DNA of 64,000 bases from assembly GCA_963700105.1 (NCBI GenBank), contig CAVOWL010000001.1:310001-374000 (forward strand). Reading direction: 5' to 3'. Both the position numbers and the translations under genes were made by a program. This DNA is from CAVUWL01 sp963700105. Lineage in GTDB: Bacteria; Actinomycetota; Thermoleophilia; Solirubrobacterales; 70-9. The notes under the pieces are model-generated. The model searched no databases and was not told where the DNA came from. It worked only from the letters and a program-made list of their open reading frames with translations. Shown piece by piece: positions 26,941-35,441 of the stretch (the first letter of the stretch is position 1; the number at the start of each line of letters is the position of its first letter).

Positions 26941-27540
26941 TCACTCCGAGCCAGCTTCACGAGTCCTCTTGCTCTTAGTCAGCAAGCCGCCCCCCAAAAT
27001 TGAGCAGCAACCGAGAATAGCCACCCAAGGCCCGTAGGACAGCTGCGCCAGACCGTCGACGACCCGGACGTCAGAAGTAAGACTATTTAGTACCCACAAG
27101 GAGCCGGCACCGGAAACCAATCCAATACACGTCGAAGCGGACCTGATCAATCGCTTATTTGTGCTGGCCACGGCGACCAAAGTGACAAATCCGCCCATGA
27201 ATACCGCGATCCAAGCTACATCTTCTGAACGACCTGTGATCTGGAGCGCATCGAATAGATTCAAACTTCCGAGCAAAATTGCATTCACCCAAGTGAGGAA
27301 CGGCGAGATGGCAAGAGCCAGCCCACCAAGTACAACCATCCCTCGCGGGAGATCGATGGGGATACCTACAGGAGATGGATTGCTGCGCTCCCGTTTAACG
27401 CGATCGGTCCAGTTCGATCCGTTCCAATATCGGAGCTTTCCACCGACCGGATACCACCCGGGCGCAGCCTTCGAGGCGTCGTCTATGTCAGGAGTCTGGC
27501 TGATGTAATTTAGCCTAACCCGTCGAGCGGGACTTCCCAA
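26941..27540 (-). CDS. DUF2510-domain membrane protein
   Basis: 199 aa, TTG start; a later start is possible. Residues ~26-48 carry the DUF2510 motif (APGWYPVGGKLRYWNGSNWTD), a short Trp-rich module found at the N-terminus of actinobacterial membrane proteins. About four hydrophobic segments follow (GMVVLGGLALAISPFLTWV, VAWIAVFMGGFVTLVAVA, CIGLVSGAGSLWVLNS, GPWVAILGCCSILGGGLL). Codon choice is less GC-rich at third positions than in neighbouring genes, which could mark a recently acquired gene. Function unknown. Confidence 0.65.
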   Translation of the reverse strand: MGSPARRVRLNYISQTPDIDDASKAAPGWYPVGGKLRYWNGSNWTDRVKRERSNPSPVGIPIDLPRGMVVLGGLALAISPFLTWVNAILLGSLNLFDALQITGRSEDVAWIAVFMGGFVTLVAVASTNKRLIRSASTCIGLVSGAGSLWVLNSLTSDVRVVDGLAQLSYGPWVAILGCCSILGGGLLTKSKRTREAGSE

Positions 27541-27567
27541 GATTTCGTTTCGTTGCGCCTGAGCACG

Positions 27568-28335
27568 CTAGGAGCGCAATCGGTAGCCCCGCGAGAACAA
27601 TCGCAGGTTGACAAGTGTGAGGGCGGCCGTAGCGCCAGTGAGAAACAACAGCGACAGTGCAACGCTGAATTCGGAAAAACCGAGAAAACCGTAACGAACG
27701 AGACCAATCATGTAATAAACGGGGTCAAACTTGGTAAGTGTTTGAAACGGCTCCGGTAGCAGGGCTGCTGAGTAGAAAACTCCCCCGAGAAAGATAAGCG
27801 GGGTCAAGATGAACGTTTGGGCGATCGCGACATCGTCAAACTGTTCGGCGCGAACACCGATGAGGACGCCGAGTTGGGAAAAGAAGAAACCGACCAAAAA
27901 TAGGGCCGGAACCAGGATCCCAACGTTTTCGACCGGCAGACCCACCAGCAGCGACGCCGCAATGAATGTGAGCGATGCGACCAGCAGCCCGCGAACGAAG
28001 CCCCCCAGGGAAAAGGCGAGCAATAACTCCAGAGGTGAAGCCGGCGAGGAGAGCTGGTCATGGATAGCCCCCTGGAACTTCTGCTGCAGAATCGAGGAGG
28101 CGTTGTTGGCGAACGAGTTGGTGGCCCAGGCCATCATGATCAGACCTGGAATCACAAAGATGATGTATTCGAAGCCGTGCAGCTCCTTGATCCGGGAGCC
28201 GAGCGCGGCGCCAAAGACCGAGATATAGAGGAACGTTTCCAAGAGCGGCGCACCGATGGTCTGCTTCTTGATCTTCATGAAGCGGTTCACCTCTCGCCTC
28301 CAAAGGGTGAGGAACCGGATCTGGGCAGCGCTCAC
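27568..28335 (-). CDS. ABC-2 type transporter permease
   Basis: 255 aa, GTG start overlapping the stop of the ATPase gene by 4 bp (GTGA), so the two are translationally coupled. Six hydrophobic segments make an ABC-2 (YadH/DrrB-like) permease: TFLYISVFGAALG, FEYIIFVIPGLIMMAW, LLLAFSLGGFVRGLLVASLTF, ILVPALFLVGFFFSQLGVLIG, FILTPLIFLGGVFYSA and FSVALSLLFLTGATAAL. The segment GAIHDQLSSPASPLELL is the conserved coupling-helix region. It exports an unknown substrate together with the upstream ATPase; drug or polysaccharide-type exporters share this layout. Confidence 0.9.
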   Translation of the reverse strand: MSAAQIRFLTLWRREVNRFMKIKKQTIGAPLLETFLYISVFGAALGSRIKELHGFEYIIFVIPGLIMMAWATNSFANNASSILQQKFQGAIHDQLSSPASPLELLLAFSLGGFVRGLLVASLTFIAASLLVGLPVENVGILVPALFLVGFFFSQLGVLIGVRAEQFDDVAIAQTFILTPLIFLGGVFYSAALLPEPFQTLTKFDPVYYMIGLVRYGFLGFSEFSVALSLLFLTGATAALTLVNLRLFSRGYRLRS

Positions 28336-29093
28336 GGTGAGGGCTCCCCTACACCTGATCGGGAGAGCTCTTTTCTTCCGACCAGAGCCAGATAGGCGTC
28401 CTCCAGGTTTGCTGCGCCGAAGCTCTCAGCGAGGCTTGCGCTCGAACCCTGAGCGGCAATCTGGCCGTTGGCGATAAATGCAATCCGACTGCACAGCTGC
28501 TCGGCCTCCTCTAGGTAATGGGTGGTCAGCAGGACCGTCGTCCCCTCCTGGTTGATGCGCTGAACGTAGTGCCACAGCTCCAGCCGCAGCTCGATGTCAA
28601 CCCCAGCAGTCGGCTCATCGAGGATCAAAAGTGGCGGGCGGTGCATCAGCGCCCGAGCCAGGATAAGCCGCCGCTTCATGCCGCCGGAGAGCGTGCGAGT
28701 TCGCTCATCGCGCTTGGAGGTGAGAGAAAACGTCTCGAGTAGCTCTTTGACGCGCTCGCGGCGCTCACGCTTGGGCATTCCAAAGTAGCCCGCGTGGTAG
28801 TCAAGGGTCTCTTCGGCCGTGAGGAACCAGTCGAGGTTGACCTCTTGCGGCGCCAGGCCGACGGCCTGGCGCGCCTTGGCGTAATCCTCGATCGCATCAT
28901 GCCCAAATATTCGGATAGAACCCGAACTCGGCTGCGCAAGGCCGGTCGTACAGTGGATCAGCGTCGACTTTCCCGCTCCGTTTGGGCCGAGCAGGCCAAA
29001 AAGCTCGCCGGATCCTATCTCCAGCGAAACGCCGCGAAGCGCCTCAACCCCCGTCGGGTAGCGCTTGACTAGCTTCTCTATCTGAAGGGCCAT
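28332..29093 (-). CDS. ABC transporter ATP-binding protein
   Basis: 253 aa from ATG 29093; the frame extends to 29222 but that extension is outside the family. Walker A GPNGAGKST spans residues ~36-43, the Q-loop is near QAVGLAPQEVN, the ABC signature is LSGGMKRR, Walker B is LLILDEPTAGVD, and the H-loop is in LTTHYLEEAEQL. The family is YadG/CcmA-like. It energises the coupled ABC-2 permease downstream. This operon has two genes; no regulator is attached. Confidence 0.93.
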   Translation of the reverse strand: MALQIEKLVKRYPTGVEALRGVSLEIGSGELFGLLGPNGAGKSTLIHCTTGLAQPSSGSIRIFGHDAIEDYAKARQAVGLAPQEVNLDWFLTAEETLDYHAGYFGMPKRERRERVKELLETFSLTSKRDERTRTLSGGMKRRLILARALMHRPPLLILDEPTAGVDIELRLELWHYVQRINQEGTTVLLTTHYLEEAEQLCSRIAFIANGQIAAQGSSASLAESFGAANLEDAYLALVGRKELSRSGVGEPSP

Positions 29094-29432
29094 TGCGCGC
29101 ACGGGAGCGCACACCGTAATCAAGTGAGCATCTCGGTCCAAGCGGAGCACGTACGGCTCGCGGCCTTGGCGTTGATTCCAGATTTCAGATAGAGAGCTCA
29201 GCTGGGGCCGATCTACACCCACGTCACGGTGGCGCCTTTCATCGGTGCCGGGAGGCTCGCGCTGTAGCCACCGAGATGGACGAGGCGCGCGACGAAGCTA
29301 GACACAGACGGCGGCCGATCGTCGTGTGTGGGCGCTCAGACCAGGGATCGTGATGGAGTTGCCTTAACCGGTCCTTCGCAAAGGCCTAACGGTGCTACGG
29401 CGACCAAGATTCATCGCCTGGAATCGCAGGAA

Positions 29433-30392
29433 TCACTGCGTCGCTGAGGTCAGCGCGACTTCCAGCGCCTCGGCTATGAGGCGGGGCTGCTCAATTTGGG
29501 GGTAGTGACCTGCGTCTGGAAGCTCGATCGCCTCTACGCCGGGACGAAGCGCGCGCAGGCCATCGAGCACCTCGGCCCGCGCCACCGGGTCGCGCATGCC
29601 CCAAGCCAGGGTGAGTGACCCGGGCCAATCGCGGATCGCACCGTGCCAACGCTCGGTGAAGCGTTCGCGCTCGGCCATGTAGTTGATCGTGAGATGGGTG
29701 ATTCGCTGCCCGCCGTTGTGGGTGAGCAGGGACCACTGGTCGGCGGCCTCCTCGGGGCTCAGTGGGTAAGCGGAAGAGAAGATGCGGGCGAACTGCGCGC
29801 GGAAGGTTCGCTCGTTGCTCAGCCGCGCAAAGAGCGGACCTGCTCGGCTGCGGAGCAGCTGCTGACCGAGGGTTGGCTTGGCCAGGTGCAACAGCATGCT
29901 GCCGTTGAAGAGCAGCGCACCGGTCAGATTCATTTCGAGCGTTCCGTCCAGCTCCCGTGCCATCAGCTCGGTGGCGACCGAGGTTCCCATGTCGTGGCCG
30001 ACTATGAAGACCGGTGGGGAGCCGGCGCGGCGCACCAGCTCCTCGGCGGCATCGGCCTGCCAGGCCAGCGTATAGCGGTGGTCGCGAGGCTTCTGGGAGA
30101 GGCCGAAACCAAGAAAATCGAAGGCGAGCGTTGACTCCTTCGCCCTAGGAAGCTCAAAAAGGCGGCGCCAGTCAAATGAGCTGGAGGGAAACCCGTGCAA
30201 GTAGATCAGCAATGGGGATTCGCTCCCCGTTCTGCGATGGACGAAGAGCTGGCGTCCGAGGACGTCTTCGAATGTCCCTTCGCGCCTCCATCGCTTGGCC
30301 CGCTCAGTCAGCACAGCTCTAGCCTCACACAGATGCCACCTGGGGAGCAAATGAGTCGAAGCCAATGCGAGCGACGGAGCCCTTCTCGACAT
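29433..30392 (-). CDS. Alpha/beta-fold hydrolase with aspartate nucleophile
   Basis: 319 aa; the true start may be GTG at codon 27 (VLTERAKRW), because the first 26 residues look unstructured. The oxyanion-hole motif HGFPSSSFDW (~66-75) and nucleophile elbow GHDMGTS with D134 place it in the haloalkane dehalogenase / epoxide hydrolase branch, which uses Asp rather than Ser. The late catalytic His is in PDAGHYPQIEQP. A helical cap lies between (~155-245). The 210 bp between it and the ABC ATPase hold nothing recognisable. The substrate is unknown; an ester-hydrolase role is less likely given the Asp. Confidence 0.85.
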   Translation of the reverse strand: MSRRAPSLALASTHLLPRWHLCEARAVLTERAKRWRREGTFEDVLGRQLFVHRRTGSESPLLIYLHGFPSSSFDWRRLFELPRAKESTLAFDFLGFGLSQKPRDHRYTLAWQADAAEELVRRAGSPPVFIVGHDMGTSVATELMARELDGTLEMNLTGALLFNGSMLLHLAKPTLGQQLLRSRAGPLFARLSNERTFRAQFARIFSSAYPLSPEEAADQWSLLTHNGGQRITHLTINYMAERERFTERWHGAIRDWPGSLTLAWGMRDPVARAEVLDGLRALRPGVEAIELPDAGHYPQIEQPRLIAEALEVALTSATQ

Positions 30393-30508
30393 TGGTCGAG
30401 GGCCACGGGCCCCTTTTGGAGGCCGGGCAACCCTCGTCCAAACTCCGCCTTGCTCCGAGTGAGCTGCCGGCCTCGCGGCTCAGCTGACCGACCCCATGTC
30501 GGCGGCAG

Positions 30509-30970
30509 GTGGTGGAAACTGCTCTGGTGAGCGCCAAGGGCAAACTGGTCGGCATCAACCACGTCGCCCTGGAGGTCGGCGACCTCGATCAGGCGCTCGC
30601 CTTCTACGGGTCCCTCTTTGGCTTTGAGCTACGCGGACGGATCGGTTCGAAGATGGCCTTCCTCGATGCCGGCGATCAGTTCATCGCCCTCTCTGCGCCA
30701 CGGCGCCAGGCTGCCGATGACTCGCGGCATTTCGGGCTTGTTGTCGACAATGCTGACGATGTTCGGAGAGCACTCGTCCAACTCGGGGTGAAGATCCTTC
30801 CCGGCCGCGGACTCGACTTTCTCGATCCTTGGGGCAACCGGATCGAGGTGGTCCAATACGATGAGATCCAGTTCACCAAGACGAAGACGGTGATGCGCAA
30901 GCTTGGTCTCGAGGGGCTCGGGAAGACTCCAGACGCAGAGGTGGAGCTGCGAGACAAGGGCTTGCTCTAG
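30509..30970 (+). CDS. VOC-family (glyoxalase/bleomycin resistance fold) protein
   Basis: 153 aa; the start could also be the GTG at codon 7. One VOC domain is visible in two halves: VGINHVALEVGDLDQALAFYGSLFGFELRG, and RHFGLVVDNADDVRRAL...FLDPWGNRIEVVQYDEI. Metal ligands of the family appear as His in INHVA, His in RHFGL and Glu in NRIEVV. The C-terminal tail (MRKLGLEGLGKTPDAEVELRDKGLL) extends beyond the usual domain. VOC proteins are dioxygenases, lyases or binding proteins; substrate cannot be read from the sequence. Confidence 0.85.
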   Translation: MVETALVSAKGKLVGINHVALEVGDLDQALAFYGSLFGFELRGRIGSKMAFLDAGDQFIALSAPRRQAADDSRHFGLVVDNADDVRRALVQLGVKILPGRGLDFLDPWGNRIEVVQYDEIQFTKTKTVMRKLGLEGLGKTPDAEVELRDKGLL

Positions 30971-31084
30971 CGCTTGTTGCCGGTCGAAAACCGCCTCAGC
31001 GCTGCCTAGCGCCCGGCCTGTTTTCGCGATCAGCAATCACGGCCTCGGGGCTGACAGGCCTGCTCTCAGCCGCGGTTTAGCAGC

Positions 31085-31866
31085 CTACTCGTAGGCCAGC
31101 CTGGGGAAGTCTGAGCCCGCTACCCGCCCTTCAGGGGTCATGTCGAGCAGACTCAAGATCGGCCAGATGGAGTCGATGTGACGGGCCCCTGAGCCCTCAT
31201 CACGCGGTGCGAACATCAGCTCCGTGGCCCAAACGTGACGAATCTGATCGCCGTCTCGTGCGAACACGTTCAGAATCGGTATCTGATCGCCCTCCGCAGT
31301 TTCGGCGTGCTAGTCGCGATTGTATGTGTTGCTACGCGAGGAAAGAAGGCGCAGGTTCTGCCAGCCACGCTCACTCGCGAAGGTGCCGATCCGCTGAGGA
31401 TCTGACTTCGCGACCACGACAAGGTTAAGCACCTGCTCGAGGTGCCGAGCGGCACCATCAAGTGAGTCGAGCATTGACGTACAGGACGCACACGGTGTCT
31501 CCGCAAGCGGCAGATTTCCGGTCTCACCGATCGGCCCAGGCCTCATGTCGCCTGGCAGCGCGGAAACATGAAGCTATATACAACAAGTGTATTTTTGTCG
31601 ACCGCGAATATCTCGGAGAAACCAACCTCGCCGCGGCTGGCGGAGACCTGCTCGAAGCGGTAGTTCTCGCCCACCACCCCGCCCAATGGCAGGGACCGCC
31701 GTCGCGCGGCGACCCGCTCTGTCGTACGCCGCAGCTCGACTTCGGCTTCCAGCAGTCGGCTCCGCTCACGGCGGTACTCCTCAGACTCGCCCGGAAAGCG
31801 GATGTCAGCGTCTTTTGACAGGCAGTCCCAGTCTAGCCAGGCCCACACCCGAGGACCACCCCGCAA
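31085..31866 (-). pseudogene. DUF899 family (thioredoxin-like) gene, broken by a frameshift and a nonsense codon
   Basis: Three segments on the minus strand together make a DUF899 protein. Segment one (31866-31543) has RFPGESEEYRRERSRLLEAEVELRR and ends VVYSFMF. After a shift of reading frame near 31560, segment two (31546-31310) reads ETPCASCTSMLDSLDGAARH, the family's CxxC region, and RGWQNLRLLSS. A TAG at 31310-31312 interrupts NRDY; beyond it the same frame continues ILNVFARDGDQIRHVWATEL and TPEGR to 31085. The order matches intact family members, so at least two lesions have inactivated it. A sequencing error could explain one lesion but less easily both. Confidence 0.75.
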
Positions 31867-32129
31867 TCTGCTTCCCCCAGCTGGTGCGTGCCGCGAAAGT
31901 TGTGACTCAGCCCGGCGACTACTTAAGCGCCGCTTCGATCCGTATCAAGATCGACGCGTTCACTTGCCAAGCTGCGAGCTGAGACGAGCTGCGGGAAATC
32001 ACGATCTGGCCGCAGCACGATTGAACCGAAGGTAGGAGCAGCGGCGCACGACCCCGGTTCCAAACCTCTCGGCCACGCTCACCGGGGTCGCGCCGCTTTG
32101 TTCTGGGCAACGCTGCGGTTTCTGCTCCC
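31867..32129. other. Intergenic region, nothing recognised
   Basis: Short open frames on both strands show no family resemblance. No promoter-like hexamer pair or terminator hairpin was found by eye between the decayed DUF899 gene and the collagen-like gene. Confidence 0.4.
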
Positions 32130-32750
32130 TCAGTTCATCGTCGAGGTCAGGTTGGTGACCTGCACCGCGGTCATCGTGGCCCCTGCCGCAACTTTGCCGA
32201 CGGTCGTCGGCGTGCACTCCACGAGGACGCTCCCGGCGGTGCTCAGGGTCACCGGTGCCGAGAGCGCCAGGTCGGCATGTTTCACCTCGCCGGCTCCTTC
32301 GCCAAGTTCAGCGACACTTTCGTCAGGCACCGTGGCTCCAGCCAGATCGCATGTCACCTTTGCCCCGGGGGGACTTGATTGCTCGAGGTGTATGTCAGCC
32401 TGCACTATGTACTTGCCGGCCGGCAGACTCAGGAGGCTGACTACCGAGGGGGTGTCTTCAAGAATTATGTAATTACCTGCTTTGGGATTCTGATCGGTGT
32501 ACCCGTTCGCGGCTCCCGCGACGCCCGGGGACCCGTTCTTGCCGTTGGTCCCGTTCTTGCCGTTGGTCCCGTTCTTGCCGTTCTTGCCGTTCGCACCTGC
32601 TTTGCCCTTGAGCTTTTTGAGGACACTCGGCTTGATCTGCTTAGTGCTGGTGATCAGGTATTGATGAGCCGCGATCGCCGAGCCCCCCAGCGCGAAGAAG
32701 AGCGCCAGGACGGCAATGATCGTGGTCGGCGACGGTCTGCGTAGGTGCAT
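32130..32750 (-). CDS. Secreted protein with short collagen-like Gly-Xaa-Xaa repeats
   Basis: 206 aa from ATG 32750. The N-terminus TTIIAVLALFFALGGSAIAA followed by STKQIKPSVLKKLKGKAG is a recurrent Thermoleophilia export signature. Next comes a Gly-Xaa-Xaa tract at ~46-75 (GKNGTNGKNGTNGKNGSPG), then a beta-rich domain (PAGKYIVQADIHLEQSS, VTLSTAGSVLVECTP). Two cysteines (KVTCDLAG, VECTP) could pair. It probably sits outside the cell. The repeats are also repeated at DNA level, so length may vary between strains. Function unknown. Confidence 0.8.
   Translation of the reverse strand: MHLRRPSPTTIIAVLALFFALGGSAIAAHQYLITSTKQIKPSVLKKLKGKAGANGKNGKNGTNGKNGTNGKNGSPGVAGAANGYTDQNPKAGNYIILEDTPSVVSLLSLPAGKYIVQADIHLEQSSPPGAKVTCDLAGATVPDESVAELGEGAGEVKHADLALSAPVTLSTAGSVLVECTPTTVGKVAAGATMTAVQVTNLTSTMN
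32539..32592 (-). repeat. 18-bp tandem repeat coding for collagen-like GKNGTN units
   Basis: TTGCCGTTGGTCCCGTTC occurs twice head to tail (32539-32556 and 32557-32574), followed by two 9-bp TTGCCGTTC units to 32592. On the coding (minus) strand these give alternating GKNGTN and GKN units. Near-perfect identity suggests expansion by slippage. Confidence 0.85.
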
Positions 32751-33024
32751 GCGCGAAATCCTTCCGATCAGGGTGCCGCGACGATACACGGCTCAGAGGG
32801 AGACCGTTAGGGGCCTTCGCGTGGCGAAAGACTGGGGGCGGTTATTTGGCCTCGACGGTTGGCGCCATAGGGCGGACTTACGGAAGGAGGCCCCCGAACG
32901 TGCGCCCCCGGGCCGAGCGCGACCCCTCCTGCGGCCGTGGTGCCCTACCGAGCACCTATCGGGCGGATTTTCCCGAACATGCCCCTCTGCCCCTTCATCC
33001 CTTTTTGGAGCCAAGATCTCTTAG

Positions 33025-33098
33025 TCGGGGCGGCTGGATTTGAACCAGCGATCTCCTGCCCCCAAAGCAGGCGCGTTACCAGGCTTCGCTACGCCCCG
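33025..33098 (-). tRNA. tRNA-Pro (anticodon TGG)
   Basis: On the minus strand a 74-nt cloverleaf folds: acceptor stem CGGGGCG/CGCCCCG, discriminator A, anticodon stem CCTGC/GCAGG enclosing loop TTTGGGG with anticodon TGG, and T-loop GGTTCAAATCC. CCA is not encoded. It stands alone between the collagen-like gene and the DUF1015 gene. Confidence 0.95.
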
Positions 33099-33172
33099 AG
33101 CACCTAAGTCTAGAGAGACATTTGCACCCCGGGACGAAGCCCCAGACGACACAACCGCTAGCTTTTGGCCCG

Positions 33173-34459
33173 ATGGCTGACGTGCAACCTTTCAACGCCC
33201 TGCACTACAACCTCGATGTGGTGGGTTCTCTGCAGAACGTCGCATCCCCTCCCTACGACGTGATTAACCCCCAGCAGCGGGCCGAGCTGCTTCAGCGCTC
33301 CCCCTATAACGCGGTCGCAATTGACCTGCCCCGGCCCTACGGCGAGACGGGCCCCGCCCAATCCGGGAGCGAGGAGGACCCATACGCATCAGCCGCCGAG
33401 ACGATCGCCAGCTGGCGCCGGGCCGGTGCCTTGGTGGCGGACCCCGAGCTGGCGATCTGGGCACTGACTCAGTCCTACACCGCGCCCGATGGCTCCGCCC
33501 ATACCCGCCACGCGATCCTGGCTCGCGTCGGCATCGAGGACTACGAGACAGAAACGATCCGCCCCCACGAGCGCACCCTGCCGGGACCAAAGCTTGATCG
33601 CCTCGAACTGACCAGGGCCACCCACCACAACCTGTCTCCAATCTTCTCGCTCAGCACCGAGGATCCCTGGCCGCTGGTCGAACCAGCGACAAGGGCGGCG
33701 CCCTGGGGTGAGGTCACCGATGAAAGCGGCACGCTCAATCGGCTCTGGCGAATCGGCGAGCCGGCGATCCACGCGGCGCTGAGCGAGCGCCTCGCCGACG
33801 CTCAGCTTTTGATCGCCGACGGGCACCACCGGTATGAGACCGCGCGCGCCTACCGCGATGAGGTCGGCGGCGATGGCCCTCACAACTACACCCTGATGGC
33901 ACTTACCGGGCTCGATGATCCCGGCCTCACCGTCTATCCGACCCACCGCCTGCTCTCGGGTCTTGGCGCGGATCCGGTCCGCCAGCAGCGCCTCGGAAAC
34001 GGCCTCCGCGAGCTGTTTGAGGTCGACGAGGTTACGGTCGAGGAACTCGATCCGGGCGCGGAGCAGGGGGTCGGGGTGTTTGGCCTCTTCGATTCTCACC
34101 ATCAGCGTGGCTATCGGCTGCGCCTCAAAGACCTCGACCGTCTAGACCGCCAGCTCGCCGGCAAACCAGAGCCCTACCGGCGCCTCGACGCCGCGATCCT
34201 CGAGACACTGGTGCTCAAGGGTCTGGTCGGCATGAGCGAAGATGACATCGCCGCCAAGCGTGGCATCGGCTATGCCAAAAACGTCCCCGACGCGCTGGGG
34301 CTGCTTGCAAGCGGCACCTACGACGTCGCCTTCTTCTTGCGCTCGATTCCCGTCGCTCAGGTTCGGGCGATCGCCGAAACCGAGGAGAACATGCCTCCCA
34401 AGTCGACCTACTTCTTCCCCAAGGTGATGACCGGCCTCGTCTTTAACCCCGTTTCCTGA
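33173..34459 (+). CDS. DUF1015 family protein
   Basis: 428 aa from ATG 33173; the frame opens to 33122 but would run into the tRNA flank. Family motifs are clear: an N-terminal F-x-A-LHYN opening, SPPYDVINPQQRAEL (~23-37), IRPHERTLPGPKLDRLEL (~123-140), and the strongly conserved IADGHHRYETARAYRDE (~210-226). C-terminal LRSIPVAQVRAIAETEENMPPKSTYFFPK is also typical. The family is widespread, with a proposed kinase-like or HTH-linked role that is not settled. It is followed 20 bp later by the cobalamin adenosyltransferase gene, so the two may be cotranscribed. Confidence 0.9.
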   Translation: MADVQPFNALHYNLDVVGSLQNVASPPYDVINPQQRAELLQRSPYNAVAIDLPRPYGETGPAQSGSEEDPYASAAETIASWRRAGALVADPELAIWALTQSYTAPDGSAHTRHAILARVGIEDYETETIRPHERTLPGPKLDRLELTRATHHNLSPIFSLSTEDPWPLVEPATRAAPWGEVTDESGTLNRLWRIGEPAIHAALSERLADAQLLIADGHHRYETARAYRDEVGGDGPHNYTLMALTGLDDPGLTVYPTHRLLSGLGADPVRQQRLGNGLRELFEVDEVTVEELDPGAEQGVGVFGLFDSHHQRGYRLRLKDLDRLDRQLAGKPEPYRRLDAAILETLVLKGLVGMSEDDIAAKRGIGYAKNVPDALGLLASGTYDVAFFLRSIPVAQVRAIAETEENMPPKSTYFFPKVMTGLVFNPVS

Positions 34460-34479
34460 GAGTCCAGATTAGGATCGCG

Positions 34480-35046
34480 ATGGTCAAGATCTACACGCGA
34501 AAGGGCGATGACGGCACCACCTCCCTTTGGTACGGCGGCCGCATTCCAAAGCACCACGACCGCACCGAGGCCTACGGATCACTCGATGAGGCCTGCTCAG
34601 CGCTTGGACTTGCCCGCGCCTTCTGCGGACCCGATCAGGCGCAGCTGGCCGCCGATATCCTCCGACTCCAAGACGACATCTTTATCGCCGGCGCCGAGCT
34701 TGCGACGGCCGCCGAGGCGACCGAGCGCCTCCAGGATGGGATAAGCCGCACGAACGAGCAGATGGTCGAGGCGGTCGAGGAGCGGATCGATCACTACATG
34801 TCGGGGGTGAGCCTTCCCGCCCAATTTGTCATTCCAGGCGGCAATCAACTTTCAGCCCAGCTTGATATTGCCCGCACCGTGATTCGCCGCGCCGAGCGCG
34901 CGATCGCGGCTTTGGGAGATCGGGGAGAGCTCTCCAGCCAAACCGTCCTTCGCTTCATCAACCGCTCCTCCGACCTCGCCTACGCGTTGGCGCGATATGC
35001 CGACGTCGATGAACCGGTTCTCTTCGAGGGCCGGCGCAGGGCCTAG
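34480..35046 (+). CDS. Cob(I)alamin adenosyltransferase, PduO type
   Basis: 188 aa. It transfers adenosine from ATP to cob(I)alamin to make adenosylcobalamin. The ATP-binding N-terminal signature is KIYTRKGDDGTTSLWYG (residues 3-19). A helical bundle follows with FVIPGGNQLSAQLDIARTVIRRAERAI, and NRSSDLAYALARYAD, the classic C-terminal motif. Length is standard. It starts a compact run with OsmC (5 bp gap) and SDR (0 bp gap). No adenosylcobalamin-dependent enzyme gene is visible in the window. Confidence 0.92.
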   Translation: MVKIYTRKGDDGTTSLWYGGRIPKHHDRTEAYGSLDEACSALGLARAFCGPDQAQLAADILRLQDDIFIAGAELATAAEATERLQDGISRTNEQMVEAVEERIDHYMSGVSLPAQFVIPGGNQLSAQLDIARTVIRRAERAIAALGDRGELSSQTVLRFINRSSDLAYALARYADVDEPVLFEGRRRA

Positions 35047-35051
35047 CCGGC

Positions 35052-35441
35052 GTGAAGGTCATCGCCCGGCGCTGCCGGGGTCTCTCCCATCAGGTCGAGA
35101 TCGAGGGTGGCCACGAGCTGATCGTCGATGAGCCGACCGAGGCCGGCGGCACCGACGCCGGGCCCTCCCCGACTCGACTGCTGGCCGCCTCGCTGGCGGC
35201 CTGCACGGCGATCACGATGGAGATCTATGCCGAGCGCAAAGGGATCGAGATAGGGCCGGTGAAGGTGAGCGTCGAGCTCAGCTATGAGGGCTCGCGACCC
35301 GCACTCTTCGCGGTTTGCATTGAGCTTTCGGGAGGGCTGAGCGAGGACCAGCGCGAGCGCCTGTTGGCGATCGCGCGCAAGTGCCCGGTCCACACCGCGC
35401 TGGCCACCGAGACGGCGGTTACCGTCACCGAGCGGCGCTAG
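35052..35441 (+). CDS. OsmC family peroxiredoxin-like protein
   Basis: 129 aa, GTG start 5 bp after the adenosyltransferase stop. OsmC/Ohr proteins reduce organic hydroperoxides with two cysteines. Both are present: C51 in SLAACTAITMEIYAE and C109 in ARKCPVHTALATET. The Arg/Glu network residues and domain length fit the short YhfA-like OsmC subgroup. The stop abuts the ATG of the SDR gene (TAGATG), so translation may be coupled. Confidence 0.9.
   Translation: MKVIARRCRGLSHQVEIEGGHELIVDEPTEAGGTDAGPSPTRLLAASLAACTAITMEIYAERKGIEIGPVKVSVELSYEGSRPALFAVCIELSGGLSEDQRERLLAIARKCPVHTALATETAVTVTERR

Noticed and set aside
32539..32592. Short direct repeats as a CRISPR array
   Set aside because: Repeats are contiguous without spacers and encode a collagen-like tract in frame.
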